In this document: positions 29,320 through 40,082 of the stretch, one piece after another | How the letters are laid out: each line of letters starts with the position of its first letter | How positions within the stretch are numbered: the first letter of the stretch is position 1 | DNA from: Strigamia acuminata | Lineage: Eukaryota; Arthropoda; Chilopoda; Geophilomorpha; Linotaeniidae | Direction of reading: 5' to 3' | DNA: 64,000 nt | NCBI GenBank assembly: GCA_949358305.1 | Contig: OX442322.1 | Span: 7,626,001 to 7,690,000, forward strand | Notes under the pieces: model-generated | Told to the model about the DNA's origin: nothing | Databases searched by the model: none | Seen by the model: only the letters and a program-made list of their open reading frames with translations | Translations under genes and position numbers: made by a program

Positions 29320-29590
29320 TTTTTGCCAGTACCTTGGTTCCTCCTCCACCACAACATCAAAATTTCAGAACGTCACTCCTCGAGATTAAAAAGTTACAGA
29401 CATGCAAACATTCAAACTTTACCCGAATAAACACCCAACTTTGAATTGGAATTGTGCAAGAACCAAGCACAGGAAAATTCCCAAATTTCTTTTGCCTGTT
29501 CCTTGGTTCCTCCACCACCACACCAAATTTCAGAAGGACACCCCTCTAGATAAAAAAGTTACAGACATGCAAACATTCAAACTTACTTTT
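29320..29590 (+). repeat. S2-type units leading into satellite S1
   Basis: One partial and one nearly full S2 unit (GAATTGGAATTGTGCAAGAA, TTCCCAAATTTCTTTTGCC, TCCACCACCACACC) directly precede the S1 array. S2 and S1 align along most of their length, so S1 looks like an amplified relative of S2. Confidence 0.7.
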
Positions 29591-32500
29591 TTCGAACTTT
29601 AAAACTTTTTAAGAAATCGCACCCGACTTCAAACAGCCATAACGCCGGAACTAAACAGAGGAATCTTCCCAAACTTGTTTTACAACTTCTTTACCTCCTC
29701 CTCGACACACTCAACAAGTTTCAAGACAACACACCTTTTCATACCTGAGTAACACACTCCCAAACTTAGCAACTTTTTTCGAACTTTAAAACTTTTTAAG
29801 AAATCGCACCCGACTTCGAACAGCCATAACGCCGGAACTAAACAGAGGAATCTTCCCAAACTTGTTTTACAACTTCTTTACCTCCTCCTCAACACACTTA
29901 ACAAGTTTCAAGACAACACACCTTCTCATACCTGAGTAACACACTTCCAAACTTAACAACTTTTTTCTAACTTTAAAACTTTTTAAGAAATCGCACCCGA
30001 CTTCGAACAGCCATAACGCCGGAACTAAACAGAGGAATCTTCCCAAACTTGTTTTACAACTTCTTTACCTCCTCCTCAACACACTTAACAAGTTTCAAGA
30101 CAACACACCTTCTCATACCTGAGTAACACACTTCCAAACTTAACAACTTTTTTCGAACTTTAAAACTTTTTAAGAAATCGCACCCGACTTCAAACAGCCA
30201 TAACGCCGGAACTAAACAGAGGAATCTTCCCAAACTTGTTTTACAACTTCTTTACCTCCTCCTCGACACACTCAACAAGTTTCAAGACAACACACCTTTT
30301 CATACCTGAGTAACACACTCCCAAACTTAGCAACTTTTTTCGAACTTTAAAACTTTTTAAGAAATCGCACCCGACTTCGAACAGCCATAACGCCGGAACT
30401 AAACAGAGGAATCTTCCCAAACTTGTTTTACAACTTCTTTACCTCCTCCTCAACACACTTAACAAGTTTCAAGACAACACACCTTCTCATACCTGAGTAA
30501 CACACTTCCAAACTTAACAACTTTTTTCGAACTTTAAAACTTTTTAAGAAATCGCACCCGACTTCGAACAGCCATAACGCCGGAACTAAACAGAGGAATC
30601 TTCCCAAACTTGTTTTACAACTTTTTTACCTCCTCCTCAACACACTTAACAAGTTTCAAGACAACACACCTTCTCACACCTGAGTAACACACTTCCAAAC
30701 TTAACAACTTTTTTCGAACTTTAAAACTTTTTAAGAAATCGCACCCGACTTCGAACAGCCATAACGCCAGAACTAAACAGAGGAATCTTCCCAAACTTGT
30801 TTTACAACTTCTTTACCTCCTCCTCAACACACTCAACAAGTTTCAAGATAACACACCTTCTCATACCTGAGTAACACACTTCCAAACTTAACAACTTTTT
30901 TCGAACTTTTAAACTTTTTAAGAAATCGCACCCGACTTCAAACAGCCATAACGCCGGAACTAAACAGAGGAATCTTCCCAAACTTGTTTTACAACTTCTT
31001 TACCTCCTCCTCAACACACTTAACAAGTTTCAAGACAACACACCTTCTCATACCTGAGTAACACACTTCCAAACTTAACAACTTTTTTCGAACTTTAAAA
31101 CTTTTTAAGAAATCGCACCCGACTTCGAACAGCCATAACGCCGGAACTAAACAGAGGAATCTTCCCAAACTTGTTTTACAACTTCTTTACCTCCTCCTCA
31201 ACACACTTAACAAGTTTCAAGACAACACACCTTCTCATACCTGAGTAACACACTTCCAAACTTAACAACTTTTTTCGAACTTTAAAACTTTTTAAGAAAT
31301 CGCACCCGACTTCAAACAGCCATAACGCCGGAACTAAACAGAGGAATCTTCCCAAACTTGTTTTACAACTTCTTTACCTCTTCCTCGACACACTCAACAA
31401 GTTTCAAGACAACACACCTTTTCATACCTGAGTAACACACTCCCAAACTTAGCAACTTTTTTCGAACTTTAAAACTTTTTAAGAAATCGCATCCGACTTC
31501 GAACAGCCATAACGCCGGAACTAAACAGAGGAATCTTCCCAAACTTGTTTTACAACTTCTTTACCTCCTCCTCAACACACTTAACAAGTTTCAAGACAAC
31601 ACACCTTCTCATACCTGAGTAACACACTTCCAAACTTAACAACTTTTTTCGAACTTTAAAACTTTTTAAGAAATCGCACCCGACTTCAAACAGCCATAAC
31701 GCCGGAACTAAACAGAGGAATCTTCCCAAACTTGTTTTACAACTTCTTTACCTCCTCCTCGACACACTCAACAAGTTTCAAGACAACACACCTTTTCATA
31801 CCTGAGTAACACACTCCCAAACTTAGCAACTTTTTTCAAACTTTAAAATTTTTTAAGAAATCGCACCCGACTTCGAACAGCCATAACGCCGGAACTAAAC
31901 AGAGGAATCTTCCCAAACTTGTTTTACAACTTCTTTACCTCCTCCTCAACACACTCAACAAGTTTCAAGACAACACACCTTCTCATACCTGAGTAACACA
32001 CTTCCAAACTTAACAACTTTTTTCGAACTTTTAAACTTTTTAAGAAATCGCACCCGACTTCAAACAGCCATAACGCCGGAACTAAACAGAGGAATCTTCC
32101 CAAACTTGTTTTACAACTTCTTTACCTCCTCCTCAACACACTTAACAAGTTTCAAGACAACACACCTTCTCATACCTGAGTAACACACTTCCAAACTTAA
32201 CAACTTTTTTCGAACTTTTAAACTTTTTAAGAAATCGCACCCGACTTCGAACAGCCATAACGCCGGAACTAAACAGAGGAATCTTCCCAAACTTGTTTTA
32301 CAACTTCTTTACCTCCTCCTCAACACACTCAACAAGTTTCAAGACAACACACCTTCTCATACCTAAGTAACACACTTCCAAACTTAACAACTTTTTTCGA
32401 ACTTTTAAACTTTTTAAGAAATCGCACCCGACTTCAAACAGCCATAACGCCGGAACTAAACAGAGGAATCTTCCCAAACTTGTTTTACAACTTCTTTACC

Positions 32501-33221
32501 TCCTCCTCAACACACTTAACAAGTTTCAAGACAACACACCTTCTCTTACCTGAGTAACACACTTCCAAACTTAACAACTTTTTTCGAACTTTAAAACTTT
32601 TTAAGAAATCGCACCCGACTTCAAACAGCCATAACGCCGGAACTAAACAGAGGAATCTTCCCAAACTTGTTTTACAACTTCTTTACCTCCTCCTCGACAC
32701 ACTCAACAAGTTTCAAGACAACACACCTTTTCATACCTGAGTAACACACTCCCAAACTTAGCAACATTTTTCGAACTTTAAAACTTTTTAAGAAATCGCA
32801 CCCAACTTCGAACAGCCATAACGCCGGAACTAAACAGAGGAATCTTCCCAAACTTGTTTTACAACTTATTTACCTCCTCCTCAACACACTCAACAAGTTT
32901 CAAGACAACACATCTTCTCATACCTGAGTAAGACACTTCCAAACTTAGCAACTTTTTTCGAACTTTAAAACTTTTTGAGAAATTGCACCCGACTTTGAAC
33001 AGCCATAACGCCGGAACTAAACAGAGGAATCTTCCCAAACTTGTTTTACAACTTCTTTACCTCCTCCTCAACACACTTAACAAGTTTCAAGACAACACAC
33101 CTTCTCATACCTGAGTAACACACTTCCAAACTTAACAACTTTTTTCAAACTTTTATTAAACTTTTTAAGAAATCGCACCAGACTTCGAACAGCCATAACG
33201 CCGGAACTAAACAGAGGAATC
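29588..33221 (+). repeat. Satellite S1, 187-bp unit, array part 1 (about 19 units)
   Basis: The word AAGAAATCGC recurs at 29611, 29798, 29985 and 30172, and then every 187 bp for 19 periods. The unit includes GCCATAACGCCGGAACTAAA and CTCATACCTGAGTAACACAC. Two main variants are visible. Type A has CAAACAGCC, CTCGACACACTCAAC, CTTTTCAT and ACACTCCC. Type B has CGAACAGCC, CTCAACACACTTAAC, CTTCTCAT and ACACTTCC. Several hybrids occur. The array stops at the copia insertion and resumes at 40083. Confidence 0.96.
33217..33221. repeat. Copia target-site duplication, left side (GAATC)
   Basis: GAATC immediately left of the element is repeated at 40083-40087 immediately right of it, in the middle of the S1 word GAGGAATCTTCCC. 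It shows a clean integrase-mediated insertion into the satellite. Confidence 0.93.
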
Positions 33222-33692
33222 TGTAGCAGAGGAGTGCGCTCACAGTATAAAATACTGTGTGTGGAAGCGAGTTTAAATGCCGAAACACGGCTAATATGAG
33301 CGCAATGACGTGCGCGCACCTCCAGCGCTTGAAAATGGTGGAAAATAAAGTCACTGCACTCTAAAGTGCTCATGAGTGACAAACACAATGTAAAAATAAA
33401 CTAAATGTTTAATAAAAATGAAAATGCTTACATAATGTGGTCCATTTAGATGGAGAAAATACATGAGTGCTTGCTGGCATGCAAGCGGCCATTGTGATTG
33501 AGAGAAAACATACAATTGACACCATCTGGTGTTGGAAAAAGTAAACTAATACTAACATGATGCAGGCAGCATTATGCCCAATGTTAAATAATGAAATAAA
33601 TCCTAATAAATACACTAGGCTGCATAATGCAGTAATACTTTAAGAAATGCGCAAAACAAGTACGGAGGACTGTTTGGCATCGATAAACAACA
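33222..33692 (-). repeat. Copia 3' LTR
   Basis: In element orientation it starts TGTTGTTTATCG and ends TGCTACA. It pairs with 39612-40082 with two visible differences. An 8-bp inverted repeat (CACAGTAT, AAA, ATACTGTG) lies near the element-sense 3' end. Confidence 0.95.
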
Positions 33693-33703
33693 ATTTCCCC
33701 CTT
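33693..33703 (-). other. Copia polypurine tract
   Basis: On the minus strand AAGGGGGAAAT abuts the 3' LTR, the expected plus-strand primer position. Confidence 0.85.
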
Positions 33704-33900
33704 CGATGGCAAATAGCCGCAAAAATAAAGAACAAGTTAAGGGAAAAACTTTAAATGTAACTTTACATAGAATAATAATAATGGAAATAATAATTCGGAA
33801 CATCGAGCCGGGTACTGTTATATGAATCACTACGGAAGCCCGAAAATTCCCACTGGAACTCGATGATCCTCAAAATTCGGGTAAAACTAAATTAAGAATG

Positions 33901-36900
33901 TCACGATAGGTTGAAATTGAAAATCCGGGAAATCAGGAGACGCAGTTGAGATGAGCCCAACCATTTGGTAAAAATGTCTGCCACGTTCATTGATCCGGGG
34001 ACTTTGCGCAATTGGAATGCACCTGCTGTGTACCATTCCCGAATCCAATGAAATTTCACTCGGATATGTTTCGTTTTACTGTTCTCCACGTCATTTGATG
34101 TAAATTGGATGGAAGAAAGCGCATCGGAGAACACTATAGGTAGTGAAGATCTATTCAGCATCGGTACGGAACTGTAGACGTAATCGAGCCAATAAAGCTC
34201 ACGGACGCACTCAACGAGGGCGACAAACTCCGCTTCCATCGTTGAGCACGCCACGCTGGTTTGTTTACGACAACTCCATCCGATGGGGACGTTTCCAATA
34301 TAGGCTATATACCCGCCGAAACTCAAAGAAGTGCTGACTTCGGTGGCCCAGGACGCGTCAGTATATCCCCATAGTTGTCCATTGGAACAATTTGATAGTT
34401 CAATTGCGTAATCCAAAGTATTGCCTACATAGCGCACAACCTGCATGAGTGCCTTGATGTGCGTGTGGTTATAGCAATTGTTAAACTGTGATAACATTAT
34501 AACTGAGAATAATATATCAGGTCGTGTCCTCGATGCTAGGAAGAGAAGAGAGCCTATTAACGAACGATAAGGAAATTCTGGTAAGTCCTCTTTCGACCCT
34601 TTGACGAGCGTCGTTCCTGGTGTTACTGGGACCTTGATGAGTTTATCGGCGACAATTTCAAATTTCTTAAGAATCTTCTGTATGTATGCACGTTGGATGA
34701 TGAAGATTCCCTTGGGAGTACGGATGAACTCTACACCTAAGAGTTTCGTAATTGGTCCTAAATTCACGACATCGAATTTGGTGCTAATGAGAGCAATTAA
34801 TTGCGTCAGGACGTTATCCGTCGCGTAAAATAGAACTATATCATCGACGTATATTAGCATCACGGCGGAAGTTCCGTATATGTACACACAGTTGCATCCT
34901 GGTAATCTTCGAAATCCCAAATCGCGCAATGTTTGATCCAGTTTTTCAAACCATTGGCGCCCGGACTGATGGAGTCCGTAGAGAGACTTTATCAAAAGCC
35001 ATACATGATTTGGGTTCGAACATGTCGCGCCAGCTGGAATGCGCATATACACCTTATGCGCAAGATCACCGTATAGGTATGCGCACTTCACATCTAAGTG
35101 TGCGTCCTTCCACCCTTTAAGCACTACTAGCAGGCAGAAGAATAGGCGTATGAGAACAAAGTTGACAACAGGGCTAAAGACTTCATCGTAGTCCACTCCT
35201 AACGTTTGGCGAAAGCCCTGTGCCACTAATCTAGCGCGATATCTTGCTGGTTTGCCCTGCGCATCTTCCTTCAGTTTAAAGAGCCACTTGCACCCTAATA
35301 TGGTTGTATTTTCCGGTTTTGGGACCTCTTCATAAACGCCTCTTTTTGCAAAAGTGTCTAACTCTTCATTAATGGCTTCCTGCCATTTGGTCGAATCCGG
35401 AAATCTTACAGCCTCTGCGTAACTAGTGGGATCACGACGACAAAGGTGCACTCTGGGAAGTGATTGTGGAAGATCCTCCAATTCATATTCCATATTGCCA
35501 AAATAAAACAGTTCAGAATCATAAGGAATATTGTTCATGTGACAGAATTCCTCAACTTCACCTCTAGAACGTAATCGGAGTCCCGCTTCTGGGAAATAAT
35601 AAACATCTGTTTTTAATTTGCCAGGTTCCTGCACTTTGCGCAAATGTTCCTCTCTTTTCCAGTGTCTACACACTGAATCACCTCCGACGTAACGCCATTT
35701 ATAAGCAGTTGCAGCTCCAGTTGGAGGTGGACCATGGTGCGCTGCTGGATGGGCTTGTGGCGCATTGCCACGAGAACCTCGACGAGCGTTCACAAAACGT
35801 GGTGGTGAACCCGGTGGTGTTCCTGGCGGTGTGTGAGTTGGTGTATTACCTGGTGTGATAAGTGGGCTTGGTGCTCGAGATATCACTGGAGAAATTATTG
35901 GAGATAGGACGGGTGTTGGAATCCTAATTGGAGACCCTGGTGGTGTCCGGGCTTGAGCGCCTGGCGGAGCTGAATCGTCAGAGTCATAGTCTGTATCGCA
36001 TTCATCTTCCGAATCCGGAAATTTGGGCCAATCGGTATATTCCAACTCGTCGTCAAATCTCACTTGCGGTTGTGAAATGCGCAATGGTTCATAAATTTGC
36101 GACGCTTGATGCGTTTGGTCCAAATCTGGTCCTGTCCACGGTTCCTGTGGACCTCGATAATGATTTGAGCGTTTATAGGACTGCCGTTCATCTATTTTGA
36201 CGTGAATGGACTCGATAACCTTGTTATCTGTTGGATTCCAGACGCGATAACCTCGCGTTGTCGTGGCGTAGCCGACTAAATAGCCCTCCCAAGCTCGTGG
36301 ATCCAATTTGTCCCTGCCGGGCGCTGTATGATGAACCCAGCACTTGGAGCCTAACTTGCGCAGGTGTCTGAGCGAAAGGGCACGTCGTCGCCACAGGATA
36401 TAGGGCACCTCATTTTTGAGACGAGAATGAGGACACCGGTTCTTTATGTACGAGAAAGTCACTGCGAATTCCGCCCAAAGTTCGTTTGGAAGTCCAGTTT
36501 CATCTAGTATGGCACGCGTGTAATCCGCCATGGTGCGGTTTATTCGCTCCGCTGTGCCATTCATAGCGGGGCTATGTGGATTGGTCCTTTGGGCCTGAAT
36601 TCCGGTCTCTTTTAAATAGCGGTCAAATTCGTTTGATAAGAATTCCCCTCCTCGGTCTGTTCGGATGGCCTTGACTCGTTTGCCCGTCACTCGTTCAATT
36701 CGTGTGACATAGTCCTTAAAGAGTCCAAACACTTGGGATTTTTGGGCCATCGGAAATATCCAGGCATAGCGCGTGGCGTCATCGATAATCGTTAACACAT
36801 AACGCGCGCCTCCGTAGGAAGTCGTTCTTGAAGCTCCCCACACGTCCATGTGTAGGAGATCTAAAGCCTTTGTTGAAATTGGATGTTCATCCGGTTTGTG

Positions 36901-38739
36901 AGAAATGCGCGTTGATTTCGCAATTCGACAATGATTACACGAAAGTTCCTTGTTCACTTCTGCCGGTGTCACTCCATAAACTTGGTTATTTCCGGCCAAA
37001 AGCTTCATTGCATTGGTATGAAGGTGACCCAATCTGCTGTGCCATATCCCTGTCGCATCCTTTTTAACCGATGGTGCTGCAACCTTCTTTGCGTTGGTTG
37101 GCTTTGAATTCGGTTTTGAATTTGAATTCGGTTGGGAGATCGGTGGGTTTGCCTTTAATGTCTTGGCAAAGGATGGGACTTGAGGTAATGGATTGGTGGG
37201 AGTAATTACAGGAAGTGTCTTGGACTGGATTACTTTGATTGGTACAGGTGGAGGAATTTCATTCGGCAAAAGAGGGAATTCGAGCCGAAAATCAGTAAAA
37301 AGTTCAGGATCTTTCGACTTTTTCTTTGCCCTTGGATACTGGATGAAATCCTCTTCTGTCGTGACTAATGTTCGGGTCGGAGCGGTCGACTGCGCAATAG
37401 GCACATCCACTGTTGATATCAACGTTGAAGGTGGGCACAAGCCGTCAACATAGTAAAGGCCGCCCTTTTCTTTGGCCCGAAGCATTGGATGCTTAATGTC
37501 GGATTTGTAGACATAAACGTCTCCATTCCAAATATGGATGTGATGTTTAGTTTTATCCATTTTTGACACTGAAATCAAATTCGCCTCAAATTTTGGCGCA
37601 TACAACACATCTTGGAGATTTACGACACATTCTACGTTGTTAATCATGGAGATAATCTGGACTTTGCCCTTTCCTAGAACTTCGGAATGTCCTTGACCCA
37701 GCGCGATATTAAAAGGCACAACTTTGACAAAGTCCTGAAACCATGCTTGAACGTGGCACACATGATCAGTTGCCCCACAATCCACGATCCATTCATGTGA
37801 TTGCATGAAGTGAATTGTGGGCAACTGTTGCGGAGCACTGGCGAAAAAGTTCGTTTCCCGTCTTGCGCTGGAATTCCCCCTTGGCCTCGAATCATCACGG
37901 TTTGAGTTCTTATTGCGTTTGCGGCTAGAACTTCTTGGCTTCCTTTGAAGTGAAGCTGTCGGTTGATTTTTGTCATCTCGGCGCGGCGGTAATGGACATT
38001 TATTTGCGTAATGGCCAAATTCCTGGCAATTAAAACACTGCACCGAAGATAACGGTCGAGAGGGACGAGAACGATTTCTCCCACGTTGCTGTTTTTCACC
38101 AGCATAGGCACGTGGAGATTTAGAATTGTCTATGTCGCGCGAATCCATAGCTTTGAGTCGCATATGTTCCGCGAGCAATTGTTCAGACACTTTCTTTGGT
38201 GTGAATTCACCGTTGGGCAAGTGATATGTTGTGAATGAAATCTGTGAATATTCACGAGGCAATAAGTCCAAGTATTGGTAAGCGTGGTGATCAGGCGAAG
38301 TTATCTCTCCGATATCTTTCATTTGGCGGACATGATAGTCAACGCGTCCTAAGAAGTCAGCCATATCTTCGCCCTGCTCCAGGCGCAAATTCAAAAATTC
38401 CCGGCGCATGGCTGCCTGTCGCGCACGAGATGATGGCGCATAAATGTTGGCTAAGATGTCCCATGCTTCCTTTGGGGTTTTACAATCATCCAGCGCAGAC
38501 TTCTTCGCCTCGCTTACAGAACAGTATATTAAACCTAAAGCTTTGGCTTTACGACGCTTGTATTTCTTCTTTTCCTTGTCACCCGCGGTTTTAAGGAATT
38601 CTGCCTCTTCTTCTTCCGTCACATGTTCCCACAATTCTTCACTTCTCAGCACCATGCGCATTGAGCGCTGCCATAGTTCGTAGTTTCCTACGCTGAGAAT
38701 CGGAAGGCGTCCGGAATTGGCTTTGACGGATTTTGACAT
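33901..38739 (-). CDS. gag-pol: Copia gag-pol polyprotein, intact
   Basis: A 1,612-residue ATG-to-TGA frame with copia-type order PR-IN-RT-RNase H. Gag occupies about residues 1-250 and ends in a CCHC knuckle (CFNCQEFGHYANKC, C235-C248) after an Arg/Ser-rich stretch. The protease motif reads WIVDCGATDHVC (D320-C321-G322), with Cys where copia proteases usually have Ser or Thr. Integrase shows the HHCC set (HSRLGHLH to CNHC) and core motifs HMDVWG, RTDRGGEFL and NGTAERINR. A Pro/Thr-rich linker follows. RT has LDVKCAYLYGDL and YVDD, then RNase H with YTDASWA and STMEAEFVAL. There is no stop or frameshift. The leader separates the ATG from the 5' LTR by about 870 bases. Confidence 0.95.
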   Translation of the reverse strand: MSKSVKANSGRLPILSVGNYELWQRSMRMVLRSEELWEHVTEEEEAEFLKTAGDKEKKKYKRRKAKALGLIYCSVSEAKKSALDDCKTPKEAWDILANIYAPSSRARQAAMRREFLNLRLEQGEDMADFLGRVDYHVRQMKDIGEITSPDHHAYQYLDLLPREYSQISFTTYHLPNGEFTPKKVSEQLLAEHMRLKAMDSRDIDNSKSPRAYAGEKQQRGRNRSRPSRPLSSVQCFNCQEFGHYANKCPLPPRRDDKNQPTASLQRKPRSSSRKRNKNSNRDDSRPRGNSSARRETNFFASAPQQLPTIHFMQSHEWIVDCGATDHVCHVQAWFQDFVKVVPFNIALGQGHSEVLGKGKVQIISMINNVECVVNLQDVLYAPKFEANLISVSKMDKTKHHIHIWNGDVYVYKSDIKHPMLRAKEKGGLYYVDGLCPPSTLISTVDVPIAQSTAPTRTLVTTEEDFIQYPRAKKKSKDPELFTDFRLEFPLLPNEIPPPVPIKVIQSKTLPVITPTNPLPQVPSFAKTLKANPPISQPNSNSKPNSKPTNAKKVAAPSVKKDATGIWHSRLGHLHTNAMKLLAGNNQVYGVTPAEVNKELSCNHCRIAKSTRISHKPDEHPISTKALDLLHMDVWGASRTTSYGGARYVLTIIDDATRYAWIFPMAQKSQVFGLFKDYVTRIERVTGKRVKAIRTDRGGEFLSNEFDRYLKETGIQAQRTNPHSPAMNGTAERINRTMADYTRAILDETGLPNELWAEFAVTFSYIKNRCPHSRLKNEVPYILWRRRALSLRHLRKLGSKCWVHHTAPGRDKLDPRAWEGYLVGYATTTRGYRVWNPTDNKVIESIHVKIDERQSYKRSNHYRGPQEPWTGPDLDQTHQASQIYEPLRISQPQVRFDDELEYTDWPKFPDSEDECDTDYDSDDSAPPGAQARTPPGSPIRIPTPVLSPIISPVISRAPSPLITPGNTPTHTPPGTPPGSPPRFVNARRGSRGNAPQAHPAAHHGPPPTGAATAYKWRYVGGDSVCRHWKREEHLRKVQEPGKLKTDVYYFPEAGLRLRSRGEVEEFCHMNNIPYDSELFYFGNMEYELEDLPQSLPRVHLCRRDPTSYAEAVRFPDSTKWQEAINEELDTFAKRGVYEEVPKPENTTILGCKWLFKLKEDAQGKPARYRARLVAQGFRQTLGVDYDEVFSPVVNFVLIRLFFCLLVVLKGWKDAHLDVKCAYLYGDLAHKVYMRIPAGATCSNPNHVWLLIKSLYGLHQSGRQWFEKLDQTLRDLGFRRLPGCNCVYIYGTSAVMLIYVDDIVLFYATDNVLTQLIALISTKFDVVNLGPITKLLGVEFIRTPKGIFIIQRAYIQKILKKFEIVADKLIKVPVTPGTTLVKGSKEDLPEFPYRSLIGSLLFLASRTRPDILFSVIMLSQFNNCYNHTHIKALMQVVRYVGNTLDYAIELSNCSNGQLWGYTDASWATEVSTSLSFGGYIAYIGNVPIGWSCRKQTSVACSTMEAEFVALVECVRELYWLDYVYSSVPMLNRSSLPIVFSDALSSIQFTSNDVENSKTKHIRVKFHWIREWYTAGAFQLRKVPGSMNVADIFTKWLGSSQLRLLISRIFNFNLS

Positions 38740-39593
38740 AATGACGTGGAGCTACGAAACAATCCGAAGCGAAGCACACAGGACGGAAAATGGTACAATT
38801 GATGAACTTGACGGTCTCGGAGCACAATATCGCGTTGAACAACACAAATACGGCGCACTATTCGAAGCACTGTCAAAGCGGATATCAATCGAATTGGGCG
38901 ACCACTTCTGAAGTAGCCAAATAACCCTAGCCAGCCAACACACAGGGGTCCGTTCGCCTGCCTGGAGGCGCGGGAGTACCTGTTGGCCACGGTAAGCACT
39001 GGCTAGGAATGAGTTTGTGCGGTGGTTCGACTGAACCGGAGGGCACAAACTATTCTAAGGGACCCACAAAAACTTAATACTATCTTAAGTACTAACAAGC
39101 TAATTACGACTACTGAAAAGCAATTTTTAATTAGTATGATGAGACGTTGCGCCAATCTAGAGATGAAAATGGCGTAGTTGCGCATTTAAATGCGAAAATC
39201 GTCGAAAATCGTCGTTTCTTTAAGAAAAATCGTCGATACAACGACCGTACACGGTGTACTAAGTCGGGAATTAGTCCAAATCGTCGTTCACGCTGTGTAA
39301 AGCGGGTTTCCAACGTTGATTGTCGTTGGAAAACAGCGAAAATCTGAAAATAAATTGAAATTTGTCTCGAAAATTGCGAAACCCGCAGAAATTCGGACGA
39401 AATTAAATGAAAAATCGTAGAGCTGGTCGTGCAAACTACGTGAGAACGTCGGCGTGTCGTCTCGAACGTTCTAGAGACGAAAATCGTCGCGGAAATCGGC
39501 GCAATCTGCAAATAGAAAATTTATCGCAAATTTGCGAATTTCGCGAAAATGGCGATAAAAATTAGCGGTTTCGGCGTGCTGCAAGGATAGCAA
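38740..39593 (-). other. Copia 5' leader
   Basis: About 850 bases between the primer site and the gag ATG. Bases 39190-39490 are rich in short AAATCGTCG-type words (at least six). Several minus-strand frames up to 126 codons are open but do not resemble known proteins. This may be packaging or translational-control sequence. Confidence 0.6.
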
Positions 39594-39609
39594 CCACCCT
39601 CTGCTACCA
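39594..39609 (-). other. Copia primer binding site (initiator tRNA-Met type)
   Basis: On the minus strand TGGTAGCAGAGGGTGG begins two bases after the 5' LTR. It is complementary to the conserved 3' end of animal initiator tRNA-Met except for one position, so tRNA-iMet is the likely primer. Confidence 0.85.
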
Positions 39610-39611
39610 CT

Positions 39612-40082
39612 TGTAGCAGAGGAGTGCGCTCACAGTATAAAATACTGTGTGTGGAAGCGAGTTTAAATGCCGAAACACGGCTAATATGAGCGCAATGACG
39701 TGCGCGCACCTCCAGCGCTTGAAAATGGTGGAAAATAAAGTCACTGCACTCTAAAGTGCTCATGAGTGACAAACACAATGTAAAAATAAACTAAATGTTT
39801 AATAAAAACGAAAATGCTTACATAATGTGGTCCATTTAGATGGAGAAAATACATGAGTGCTTGCTGGCATGCAAGCGGCCATTGTGATTGAGAGAAAACA
39901 TACAATTAACACCATCTGGTGTTGGAAAAAGTAAACTAATACTAACATGATGCAGGCAGCATTATGCCCAATGTTAAATAATGAAATAAATCCTAATAAA
40001 TACACTAGGCTGCATAATGCAGTAATACTTTAAGAAATGCGCAAAACAAGTACGGAGGACTGTTTGGCATCGATAAACAACA
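39612..40082 (-). repeat. Copia 5' LTR
   Basis: The 471-bp partner of 33222-33692. The right edge is followed at once by GAATC and the continuing S1 unit. It should hold the promoter; I cannot place a convincing TATA box. Confidence 0.95.

Larger units (their letters stand above)
33222..40082 (-). mobile_element. Complete Ty1/copia retrotransposon inserted in satellite S1
   Basis: The 6,861-bp minus-strand element has 471-bp LTRs that differ at two visible bases, a tRNA-iMet-type primer site, a polypurine tract, one intact 1,612-codon ORF and a 5-bp GAATC target duplication. Everything needed for transposition is present in sequence, apart from an odd protease triad. It is the only element in the window that looks fully coding-competent. 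Confidence 0.96.

Noticed and set aside
29588-33221. Possible CRISPR array or tandem gene family
   Set aside because: The units are contiguous 187-bp satellite copies with no spacer/repeat alternation, in a eukaryotic setting.
29588-33388. A 48-codon minus-strand micro-ORF in each S1 unit
   Set aside because: Type A units carry a TGA in it (the CAAACAG variant), and the unit length is not a multiple of three. No sign of selection.
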